Assembly (NCBI GenBank): GCA_910584345.1
Contig: CAJTZX010000001.1
Span: 62,001 to 126,000, forward strand
Length of the DNA: 64,000 nt
Origin: an uncultured Eubacterium sp.
Lineage (GTDB): Bacteria; Bacillota; Clostridia; Lachnospirales; Lachnospiraceae
Reading direction: 5' to 3'
Under the pieces are notes generated by a model. It ran no database searches, had not been told where the DNA came from, and saw only the letters and a list, made by a program, of their open reading frames with translations. Within the stretch, counting starts at the first letter, position 1. The number at the start of each line of letters is the position of its first letter. The translations under genes were made by a program, and so were the position numbers. This document shows, piece after piece, positions 43,888-52,165 of the stretch.

Positions 43888-45333
43888 TTACGGCCACTGA
43901 ATCTCCGTAATTTCCGGATAACGTTCTTTAATCGCTGTTTCAAAGTTAGATTTTGCTTTGTCAAAATCAACCTGATCCTGGAAGTAATCGCTAAATGCAT
44001 TCTGAATCAGCTCTACGCATCCCTGATCGTAAGCAGATAATGGCGCCATCTTGATATTTTCTGCAACAGGCGCAAAATATTTGAATGCATTTTGTCCACC
44101 AAGAAATTCAGATGGGTACAATTCGTCGTTTTCTGCCGCTTCCTGCATACTGCTGCGTGCATTTGTAAACTCTGCGTAATCCTGTGAAATCTTAGCCAGA
44201 TTTTCTGCATCTGCTGTCAGCGCAAGAATAATATCTTTTACGTGCTTTGGATTATCTGTACCTGTGCATGCATGGATATAGGAACCGCCCCAGTTATATT
44301 CCTGTGGCGGATTCGTAACCGCCCAGGCTCCGTCATCGCCATCCCAGTTTGGCTTTAATGTAAAGTCAATGCCCCACGCAGGGAAGAGGAACGCAAATAC
44401 TTTCGATTCTGATCCCATCGCCTTATTCCAGTCATCATTCCACTGTCCTTTTACCGTCTTATTAAAGTAGCCTGCATCCAGCCATTCTTTGGAATCACTT
44501 ATCCAGTCCATAATTTTCTGATCTACCTTTAATACAGTTTCTCCAGCTGCCATCCACGGCTGTGAAATACTGTTGCCATACAGACGGAACGTATCTGCAT
44601 ACGAAGAAAATGTATAATATCCCTTTTCTTTCAGTTCTGCCGCAGTTGTCTTAAGTGTATCCCAATCTTTTACTTTCTGACCGATTTCCTCCGGATCATC
44701 CGTACCAAACGCATCTTTTGCAATGTCTCTGCGATATACTAACAATCCCGGACAGCACTGCCAGGTGGAACCTCTTTGTACGCCGTTCACATCAGAAGCT
44801 GTTACTTTTGTAAAATCATACTGATCTGCCAGATCTTTCTCCGGATCTATGCCAAGGTCTGTAAGCGGCATTGCAACGTCTGCATCTGCATCCGTATATT
44901 TAAACACATAGTCTGTTTCTGATAAAAAGATATCCACCTTATCATCTGCAGCGGCATCTGCCTGATTCAAAAGAGCCTCGTCTAACTTCTGCTGATAAAC
45001 TCCATCCTGATTTGGATTGATAATCCAGTGGATTTCCGTTCCGTCCTTTAAATATGTAATCGTTCCGTCACTGGAAGTTTCCTTTACTTCCGGATAAACA
45101 GCCTGCACACGCTGACTGAACTCGTTATTCCAGCTGTAGATATTAATTACTTTGCCTTCTTCAGAATCAGAACCGGCATCTGCCTGGTTATCCGTATCCC
45201 CGCCTGTCTGCGAACTGGTTCCCGCATCTGCCTGCCCTTCTGTTTTTGTACTTGTATTGGCGTCACTGCCGCATCCGGCTGCACCAATCGCTACGACTGC
45301 TGCCAATAACATGCTAACCACTTTCTTCTTCAT
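43888..45333 (-). CDS. Sugar ABC transporter substrate-binding lipoprotein
   Basis: A 481-residue protein with a lipoprotein signal (MKKKVVSMLLAAVVAIGAAGC, Cys21) and a Thr/Ser/Asp/Gln-rich linker to ~60. The body is a family-1-type solute-binding fold (INIYSWNNEFSQRV, PLTDLGIDPEKDLADQY, WCC/YRRDIAKDAFG, and a Trp-rich C-terminal lobe with FLFPAWGIDF and AWAVTNPPQEYNWGG). The many aromatics fit oligosaccharide binding. Given the locus, beta-gluco-oligosaccharides are the likely ligand. AAGGAGG site; the first gene of the importer operon, with its own promoter region. Confidence 0.92.
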   Translation of the reverse strand: MKKKVVSMLLAAVVAIGAAGCGSDANTSTKTEGQADAGTSSQTGGDTDNQADAGSDSEEGKVINIYSWNNEFSQRVQAVYPEVKETSSDGTITYLKDGTEIHWIINPNQDGVYQQKLDEALLNQADAAADDKVDIFLSETDYVFKYTDADADVAMPLTDLGIDPEKDLADQYDFTKVTASDVNGVQRGSTWQCCPGLLVYRRDIAKDAFGTDDPEEIGQKVKDWDTLKTTAAELKEKGYYTFSSYADTFRLYGNSISQPWMAAGETVLKVDQKIMDWISDSKEWLDAGYFNKTVKGQWNDDWNKAMGSESKVFAFLFPAWGIDFTLKPNWDGDDGAWAVTNPPQEYNWGGSYIHACTGTDNPKHVKDIILALTADAENLAKISQDYAEFTNARSSMQEAAENDELYPSEFLGGQNAFKYFAPVAENIKMAPLSAYDQGCVELIQNAFSDYFQDQVDFDKAKSNFETAIKERYPEITEIQWP

Positions 45334-45386
45334 TTCTAAATCCTCCTTTTATTCATTATCAAAGCATTTCCTGCTTTATACACGAT

Positions 45387-45392
45387 ATTATA
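45387..45392 (-). promoter_or_regulatory. -10 element of the sugar-binding-protein operon
   Basis: A perfect TATAAT on the minus strand, 54 bp before the ATG. No good -35 lies at the correct spacing, so an activator is likely. The 271-bp gap upstream (45334-45604) is AT-rich and holds two oppositely oriented AATATCA-type motifs (45433-45439; ATATCAGT complement at 45484-45491), similar to those near other genes of this locus. Confidence 0.55.
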
Positions 45393-45604
45393 ATGAAAAA
45401 TCCCCTTAAAAATATACTAAATGAATTATAAAAATATCAAAATAATGTCCTATTTTAGTTAAAATATAAAAATACGCTGATTTACTGATATTTTTTCAAT
45501 TCTTTTTAATATTTTTCCTAATTAATACGCTGCATATTGCTATAAATTATATAATCCATCATTTCCTTGCTGATTACAGGAAAAACAATTTGTTCGGTGA
45601 AGCA

Positions 45605-48019
45605 TCAGGAAATATCTAAAACAATTTCGGTACGCTCATGCATCATAGATTCCGGTACGTAATTTCCCTCCAGCGCTTTTCCATTTACAGAAAGCTTCTT
45701 ACATCCTGACTGCAAATGTCCAGGATTGTTCACTACAATATGCAGATGTTTGCCGCGGAAATCTTTCTCAATTTCAAACTTTTCCCAACCGGCCGGAACT
45801 GCAGGTTCGATTTTTAGTCCGTCGAAATCCGGACGCATTCCCAAAATGCCTTCCACACAGCCTGTCATAACTGTCGATGCGGTTCCTGTCAGCCAATGCA
45901 CATGAGACCGGCCAAAATGCGGACTGTCTTTTCCTTCGGTAAACTGTCCGTAGCAATACGGCTCCAGCTTACGAATTTCTGCCCGGTCATTTTGTGCTGC
46001 AGGCGCATTTTCCATAAAATATTCAAATGCACGATCTCCATGCCCGCATAAAGCCTCCGCCAATATGAGCCAGCCCTGGGACTGTGAAAAAATCCCTGCA
46101 TTTTCCTTTGTTCCGGCATTATATATCACTGCCAGCGCCCCGTCAAATGCATGTTTATGATACGGCGGAGTCATCAGCATCGCGCCATATTCCGTATTCA
46201 GTTTATGATATACTGCGTCCAATACCTGATCTGCCTGTTTTGGATCTGCTAATCCGCTGATGACTGCCCAGCTTTGCGGATTGAGCCAAAGATTGGCTTC
46301 TGGATCTGATTTTTTTCCGATCACTTCTCCCTGTTCTGTAAATCCACGGATAAACCAGTCTTCATCCCAGCATAGACGCTGAATGTCTGCTCCAAGTTTT
46401 TCCTGTGTCTGATCTAAGTATGTAAGATAGTCTGCATCTTTCTGATATTGTGCAAATTTCTTTAAAATAGTCATTGCATAATATAATTGGAATGCAACGA
46501 ACGAGGATTCTCCGTCTTTGCCAAGGCGCAGACAGTCATTCCAATCTGCATATAACCCGGCAGGCATTCCATGAACGCCCAGATGATTCATCGAAAAATC
46601 AATCGCCCGTTTCAGGTGTTCATAAACCGTATCTTCTCCTTGATCCGCGTATGGAATGATTTCGTCAATAAATTCCATATTTCCTGATTCCGCAACATAC
46701 TTATAAACTGTCGGAAACAACCATAACGCATCATCCGCGCGGTATGCCGGATGACCGGTTTCTTTTACATAAGATGCATCCTCCGGTGTATCTTCGTGAC
46801 CTGCATGATGCGTAAATTTCACGAGCGGGAGGCCTCCGCCATGATGCACTTGTGCAGAAAGCATAAACCGTATTTTTTCTACAGCCATCTCCGGCGCCAG
46901 ATGAATAATTCCCTGGATATCCTGTACCGTATCCCGATATCCGTATCCGTTGCGAAGACCACAGTAAAAAAACGAAGCTGCCCGCGACCAGATAAATGTC
47001 ATAAAACAGTTATACGCATTCCACGTATTAATCATCGTATTAAATTCCGGACTTGGCGTTTTCACCTGGAAATGCGACAGTTTTTCATGCCAATATTCGA
47101 TCAGTTCCTGTAATTCCTGTTCACATACCTGTTCTGTCTGAACATAGCGACCTACAATTGCCGCTGCCTGTGCGTCGCTTTTCATTCCAAGCACAAACGC
47201 CAGATATTTTGTTTCCCCTGGCGCCAGATAGATATCTGTCATAAGCGCTCCGCATCCGTTTTCGTTATAGCTTAGCTCTCCGCTTAATCTGCCGCCAACA
47301 ACTCCTGCGGGATCTCCATACCCGTGATAACGGCCAAGAAATTTTTCTTTATCTCCGCAATAGGATGATACTTTTGCACCTGCCAGACCAAAAAAGCGTT
47401 CCGTCATAATCTTGTCATCTACATCTTTTCCATCTTCCACTCCATCTAAATTACCGTGGACTTTCTGGCAAATACGGTCTTCATGAAATTCTGTCTTTGT
47501 AATAAACTGCGAATACTGCAGATTGACCTGATCCTGTTCATAGTTACTGTTATTTGTAAATTCTGCATATCCTGTCACACTTAAATTTTTCGGCATATCT
47601 GACTGATTTGTAATCGTCAGTTCCCAGACTTCATATTCCTGTTCCAGCGGAACATAATACGACACCTGCGTATGTATGCCGCTGTAATCTGCTGTCATCT
47701 TTGTATAGCCCGTTCCATGCCTGCACTCACTTTTATATTCTGATAAATCCTTTCCTACCGGCTGCCAGGACGCAGACCAAAAATCTTTTGTATCGTTATC
47801 ACGAATATAAATATAACGCCCCGGCTGATCGAACTGATTAAAAATATAGCGCAAAATTCTGCCGTTAGCCCCTGACTTTGCAAAACTATACCCGCCCGCC
47901 TGATTAGAAATCAGCGCGCCATACTCTGGCGAACCAAGATAATTTGCCCATGGCGCAGGCGTATCCGGCCTGTCAATGACATACTCGCGTTTTTCGTCAT
48001 CAAAATATCCAAATTTCAT
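45605..48019 (-). CDS. GH94 phosphorylase, cellobiose phosphorylase-like
   Basis: An 804-residue protein. The start MKFGYFDDEKREYVI and the fold (N-terminal beta-sandwich, (alpha/alpha)6 barrel, C-terminal sheet) match cellobiose phosphorylase. The general acid is the first Asp of LYADWNDCLRLG near 491; RNGYGYRDTVQD and GGGLPLVKFTHH also fit. It splits a beta-linked glucose disaccharide with phosphate to alpha-glucose-1-phosphate and glucose, saving ATP. No signal peptide, so it is cytoplasmic. By sequence cellobiose is the best guess, although locus context leaves beta-1,3-linked substrates possible. AGGAGAG site. Confidence 0.88.
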   Translation of the reverse strand: MKFGYFDDEKREYVIDRPDTPAPWANYLGSPEYGALISNQAGGYSFAKSGANGRILRYIFNQFDQPGRYIYIRDNDTKDFWSASWQPVGKDLSEYKSECRHGTGYTKMTADYSGIHTQVSYYVPLEQEYEVWELTITNQSDMPKNLSVTGYAEFTNNSNYEQDQVNLQYSQFITKTEFHEDRICQKVHGNLDGVEDGKDVDDKIMTERFFGLAGAKVSSYCGDKEKFLGRYHGYGDPAGVVGGRLSGELSYNENGCGALMTDIYLAPGETKYLAFVLGMKSDAQAAAIVGRYVQTEQVCEQELQELIEYWHEKLSHFQVKTPSPEFNTMINTWNAYNCFMTFIWSRAASFFYCGLRNGYGYRDTVQDIQGIIHLAPEMAVEKIRFMLSAQVHHGGGLPLVKFTHHAGHEDTPEDASYVKETGHPAYRADDALWLFPTVYKYVAESGNMEFIDEIIPYADQGEDTVYEHLKRAIDFSMNHLGVHGMPAGLYADWNDCLRLGKDGESSFVAFQLYYAMTILKKFAQYQKDADYLTYLDQTQEKLGADIQRLCWDEDWFIRGFTEQGEVIGKKSDPEANLWLNPQSWAVISGLADPKQADQVLDAVYHKLNTEYGAMLMTPPYHKHAFDGALAVIYNAGTKENAGIFSQSQGWLILAEALCGHGDRAFEYFMENAPAAQNDRAEIRKLEPYCYGQFTEGKDSPHFGRSHVHWLTGTASTVMTGCVEGILGMRPDFDGLKIEPAVPAGWEKFEIEKDFRGKHLHIVVNNPGHLQSGCKKLSVNGKALEGNYVPESMMHERTEIVLDIS

Positions 48020-48061
48020 AATTCATTTACTCTCCTTATATATGTCATTTATCCTGCCCTT

Positions 48062-50845
48062 TTAAAGCTTTGCCTCTATTTTTTCCAACATAATCTCATC
48101 GATGCAGATTCGATGTTTCTGATCTATCTGCTCTCCGTCAACTGCTCCCATAGAAATGCTGAGCACAGAATTTAAGTCTGTCTCATGCTCCATTTGGAAC
48201 TCAATCTCGTATGTCTCGTATTCACCGCCAAGCCCTACGACCTGTTCTCCTGAATACGGCGTCCAGTTATCGTCACTGCTGCCATCTCTTTGAATCGCGA
48301 ACATAAGCTTTCTGTCCTTATCCGATTTGGCCTTTAATGACAATCGGTACCACTGTCCTTTTTCCAGCTCAATATTATTTTGCTTTAACTGAATCTTCCA
48401 GGCAGCGTCTCCGGTATTTTGAATCGTAAAGTCCGCCGCGCTGTCTTCATTCAGACTGTCTACTACATGAGCTACATCTGACTGCGTATATGCATAAACT
48501 TCATATCCTGAAAACCCCGCACGAAAGCTTCCGTTTTTAATCAGGCTGTCCTCTTCGATACGCACGTCGTCCAGATAATAGGTGCCAGGCTGTGTAATCA
48601 AAAGCTGAATACCTTTTTCCTTCTCTGACAGACGATCCGCTGCAACCGTAAACTTATTGCGATAAGTCTGTGCTTTTCCTGTCAGTACAGCCTCAAATTC
48701 CTTCCCGCCTGCTTTTGCCAAAACTGCTGTTCCTTCTGCCCCTTCTGCGAGAAAACTCAATGCATAATTCCCTTCTGTAAGCGGAAGTCCGCTCTGCGCA
48801 ATCACTACCGGATTTTCTTTGGAAACGTTGTCTCCTGCCGTCACTTTCAGTCTGCGAATGTTGTCTTCGTTTGTAACTGTAACATCTGTTCCTTCTTTTT
48901 TACTGATCTCCCAGTATCCCAGTCGGTTTTTTCCTTCCTGAAACGCCCCGTTATACACATAATTGCCATCTGCGCGTATTGTCTTGGCAGTATCTTTTTC
49001 CAGATCCTTTTCTCCGGTCTTTACTACGGATACATTGGATATATGAATATCCGCCGTCGAACCTGCCGCTCCCATATTAAACTCTAAACGACCGTTTGCA
49101 TCGTCTGCATCTGTCATTGTAAATTCATAAGTGTACGTCTTCTTATCCGGCGTCAGTTCTACAACAGTATCTTCCAAATACCTCCGATACCCGCGATCCG
49201 GTGCAGAAATGCCTGTTTTCATTGTTCTGGCCTCGCTTGCATAAGCATCGAAGCTGACACGATATACGCCGCCTTTTTTCATCGGCAGGTTTGGCTGTAC
49301 AAGCTGCACACTGTAATCTGCCGTTCCTTCTTTTGCTGTTTGAACCAGAATTTCCTGCTGTTCTTTATTTATAGCCGCTGACGCTTCTCCTTCCAATGCG
49401 TTTAAAAAACTCCAGTCCTGCTCATCTGACAGATCTTCGCTGACTGCAAAATTACCGTTATTTACATAATTGCCAGCCGCATCCGGCTCACGCAGCACTA
49501 CATTTTTCACCGGTTTTTCTACATTTTCATCATAGCTGTCTTTCTGATATACTTTTACATAATCAACCAGAAACGCAGCATCTTTGATATTCGTAGACTC
49601 ATCCGGATTACCCGGCCAGTTGCCGCCGACTGCAAGATTTAAAATCAAATAAAACGGCTGGTCAAACGGCGCCGGATATGTTAATTCTCCCTGTCCTTCT
49701 GTAGCTGAATACCAGTCGTTTTCCGTATGTATCAGATTTCCATCTACATACCAGCTGAGTTTACCCGGCTCCCATGCTGCACTGAACGTATGATATTCCT
49801 CTGCAAAGCTGCCTGCTTCCAGCGTATATTTACCCTGACTCTCATTGTGCGGATTTCCATAATGCAGCGTGCCATACGAGGTATCTGTCTGATTTCCCAG
49901 CACTTCCATAATGTCAATCTCTCCGCATCTTGGCCACTGTCCATAAAGGTTTTCATTGGCCGGCATCATCCAAAACGCCGGCAAAAATCCCTGTCCCTTT
50001 GGCACTTTCAGTCTCGCTTCAAAAAGACCGTATTTAAAATTGTGCTTGTTTTGCGTATTAATTCTGCCGGATGTATAGGATACTTTTCCGTCTGCATCTG
50101 TTTTTTCCACCGGTTTTATAACAAGGTTCCCGTCCTTGACATAAATGTTCTCCGAAGACTCTGTATATTCCTGCAGTTCATTATTGACCCATCCAGGCTC
50201 GTGCGTCTCGATATTCCAGTCGTCCATATTTAAAGTATCTTTATCAAAAGACTCTTCCCATACCAAATGATATCCATCGTATATTTCGCTTGCCGTATGG
50301 TTCTTTACCGTCACGTCAATCTCCTTTTCCCATGTTTTTTTATAGCCTTTCATCTTTACTTTTATCTTTGCTGTCCCTTCTGAAACCGCTTTTACTTTTC
50401 CGCCTTTCACAGTTGCAATCTTTTGATTCGAGGAACTCCATACCGCAGAAAGCTTTTTATTGCCCTGATGCAATATTGCAATCTTTTTTTGTTCTCCTTC
50501 TTTCAGAACAAGCTCTTTTTGGCTGATCTGCGGCGCTTTAACTACCTGTACGGTACAAGTGTATTTTTTACTGCCTTTTGTCCATGAAATCGTTGTCTTT
50601 CCGGTTTTTTTTGCTGTTACAACTCCGTTTTCTGCAACTGAAGCCACTTGCTTTTTGCTTGTAGCATATGTCCCGGACGTCTCCTGATCGCCTGTGATAT
50701 TCAAATCGACCTGATCGCCTTTTGTCAGGATACATTTGGTCATGGAAATCCCGGATTTTGCTGCATGTGCAGGCATAGATACCGACGGCACAGTCAAAAC
50801 AGCTGCCAGAACAGGCGCCATCACTTTCCAAATTTGTTGTTTCAT
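48062..50845 (-). CDS. Secreted GH16 endo-beta-1,3(4)-glucanase with Ig-like and CBM-like domains
   Basis: About 927 residues from the ATG at 50845, eight bases after GGGAGG. Signal peptide (MKQQIWKVMAPVLAAVLTVP, ending AHA-A). Two bacterial Ig-like (BIG2) repeats (~30-180: GVVTAKKTGKTTISW, GKVKAVSEGTAKIKV). The GH16 domain (~190-445) has WEESFD, GLFEARLKVPKG and the catalytic EIDIME motif near 308-313 (two Glu and Asp present), in the laminarinase style. Two or three CBM4/9-like carbohydrate-binding modules fill ~460-927. It cuts beta-1,3- or mixed-linkage glucan outside the cell, feeding the ABC importer. No LPXTG motif is seen; the Ig-like domains may hold it at the wall. Confidence 0.92.
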   Translation of the reverse strand: MKQQIWKVMAPVLAAVLTVPSVSMPAHAAKSGISMTKCILTKGDQVDLNITGDQETSGTYATSKKQVASVAENGVVTAKKTGKTTISWTKGSKKYTCTVQVVKAPQISQKELVLKEGEQKKIAILHQGNKKLSAVWSSSNQKIATVKGGKVKAVSEGTAKIKVKMKGYKKTWEKEIDVTVKNHTASEIYDGYHLVWEESFDKDTLNMDDWNIETHEPGWVNNELQEYTESSENIYVKDGNLVIKPVEKTDADGKVSYTSGRINTQNKHNFKYGLFEARLKVPKGQGFLPAFWMMPANENLYGQWPRCGEIDIMEVLGNQTDTSYGTLHYGNPHNESQGKYTLEAGSFAEEYHTFSAAWEPGKLSWYVDGNLIHTENDWYSATEGQGELTYPAPFDQPFYLILNLAVGGNWPGNPDESTNIKDAAFLVDYVKVYQKDSYDENVEKPVKNVVLREPDAAGNYVNNGNFAVSEDLSDEQDWSFLNALEGEASAAINKEQQEILVQTAKEGTADYSVQLVQPNLPMKKGGVYRVSFDAYASEARTMKTGISAPDRGYRRYLEDTVVELTPDKKTYTYEFTMTDADDANGRLEFNMGAAGSTADIHISNVSVVKTGEKDLEKDTAKTIRADGNYVYNGAFQEGKNRLGYWEISKKEGTDVTVTNEDNIRRLKVTAGDNVSKENPVVIAQSGLPLTEGNYALSFLAEGAEGTAVLAKAGGKEFEAVLTGKAQTYRNKFTVAADRLSEKEKGIQLLITQPGTYYLDDVRIEEDSLIKNGSFRAGFSGYEVYAYTQSDVAHVVDSLNEDSAADFTIQNTGDAAWKIQLKQNNIELEKGQWYRLSLKAKSDKDRKLMFAIQRDGSSDDNWTPYSGEQVVGLGGEYETYEIEFQMEHETDLNSVLSISMGAVDGEQIDQKHRICIDEIMLEKIEAKL

Positions 50846-50890
50846 ACAAGAATCCTCCCTAAATTTTTTGTAACTCAAGCTGTCTTGCAC

Positions 50891-51020
50891 TGATGCACTG
50901 ACAAATTCATATTAACGCCAAACAAAAAATATCTTAATTATCAAACAAGGGAAGGAAGCAACAATTTAACACCAAAACAGGTCTTATTGTCTGGATTAAT
51001 ATGAATGTGTCAGTACATCA
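50891..51020. repeat. Long imperfect inverted repeat between GH16 and araC genes
   Basis: 25-bp arms, TGATGCACTGACAAATTCAT continuing ATTAA at 50891-50915, and its reverse complement at 50996-51020, matching at 23 of 25 positions with an 80-bp centre. It lies in the 415-bp divergent region (50846-51260). The length and the two-sided position suggest a pair of regulator binding sites (DNA looping). The centre contains AATATC and TTATCAAAC motifs. Confidence 0.8.
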
Positions 51021-51122
51021 GCCCGCAATAAATAACAGCTATACTATGTTCTTTTACCCCGGCCGGATTGTGAACTTTTCATAGATTATAAAGAATATCC
51101 GGAAATTGATATACAAAACTAT

Positions 51123-51151
51123 ATACAAAAATATCAAATTCATGCTATAAT
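51123..51151 (+). promoter_or_regulatory. Promoter of the AraC-type regulator
   Basis: Extended -10 TGCTATAAT (TATAAT at 51146-51151), with no consensus -35. AATATCA motifs at 51130-51136 and 51149-51155 are 19 bp apart and flank the -10, so self-regulation is possible. The 5' leader is about 100 nt. Confidence 0.55.
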
Positions 51152-51260
51152 ATCATCATCTCGTTGATACACACAAAATATACATATATGTATGTCGTTT
51201 AATTTATGATATTCATGATTACGTTTATCCTGCCTATATTTTACAGAAAGGACGAAGCTG

Positions 51261-52001
51261 ATGAATTTACAAAAAGAATGGCATCAACAGGAACTTTTAG
51301 ATGCTGAGGATTCCCTTGCACACCGCCCATTAGAAGAAGAATATGCATTTTATCATGCCGTAAGCTCCGGTGATATTGACTTTGTACAAGAAAACTGCAG
51401 ACAAAATACCTTCGCCAGCCCAAATGGAATGGGCGTGCTTTCTCCTGACCCGCTGACTAACATGAAATATCATTTTGTTGTAACCGTTGCGATGATCGTC
51501 AGACATTGTGTAGAAGCAGGAATGGAATTGGAGCAGGCTTATCGGCTGAGTGATTTTTACATTTTAAAAATGGATGCCTGTACATCTATTTCTGCGATCT
51601 GCAGACTCCATGACAGCATGGCATTAGATTATACAGGCAAAATGCTGCTTCTGAAAAAGGAGAGCGTAATCTCAAAACCTGTCATTCTCTGCATGGATTA
51701 CATATACAGCCACTTAAACAGCCGCATTACCATCGAAGAGCTTGCAGACTATACAAACCTGTCTCCCAGCTATTTATCGCGGCTTTTCAAAAAAGAGCTT
51801 GGCGTTGCTATCAGTAATTATATTAACGAAAAAAAGATCGAAAAAGCGCAGCATTTGCTGAAATATTCCGACTACAGTTTCATTGATATTGCAAATTATC
51901 TGGCTTTTTCTTCTCAAAGTCATTTTATCCAGACATTTAAAAAATCTGTTGGACTGACTCCTAAAAAGTATCGGGATAAGTTTTATCGAACTTCCTGGTA
52001 A
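51261..52001 (+). CDS. AraC-family transcriptional regulator
   Basis: A 246-residue protein. The C-terminal ~100 residues are a two-HTH AraC domain (ITIEELADYTNLSPSYLSRL FKKELG and SFIDIANYLAFSSQSHFIQ, then FKKSVGLTPKKYR). The N-terminal ~140 residues are helical, with HFVVTVAMIVRHCVEAGMEL and AYRLSDFYILKMD; a similar region occurs in many Lachnospiraceae regulators of sugar loci. It is divergent from the GH16 gene and inside the beta-glucan locus, so it is the likely activator of the glycan genes. AGAAAGGA site; a strong terminator follows. Confidence 0.93.
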   Translation: MNLQKEWHQQELLDAEDSLAHRPLEEEYAFYHAVSSGDIDFVQENCRQNTFASPNGMGVLSPDPLTNMKYHFVVTVAMIVRHCVEAGMELEQAYRLSDFYILKMDACTSISAICRLHDSMALDYTGKMLLLKKESVISKPVILCMDYIYSHLNSRITIEELADYTNLSPSYLSRLFKKELGVAISNYINEKKIEKAQHLLKYSDYSFIDIANYLAFSSQSHFIQTFKKSVGLTPKKYRDKFYRTSW

Positions 52002-52050
52002 TCTGTGGAAAACAGAATGTTTCCCAATATAAAGTATAACAGTTCCGATA

Positions 52051-52106
52051 AAAATGCCGCATATTGGCCTCCACGCACGCTGTGCGAAGCCAATATGCGG
52101 CATTTT
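52051..52106. terminator. Bidirectional terminator after araC
   Basis: 18-bp perfect stem AAAATGCCGCATATTGGC / GCCAATATGCGGCATTTT with a 20-nt loop that itself contains a small GCGCAC-like stem. It separates araC from the convergent GH94 gene. Confidence 0.9.
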
Positions 52107-52165
52107 ATCCTGAACGGTTATGAAAAATTTGCTGATTTTTAAAAACTTTTACGCATTCACGGATT

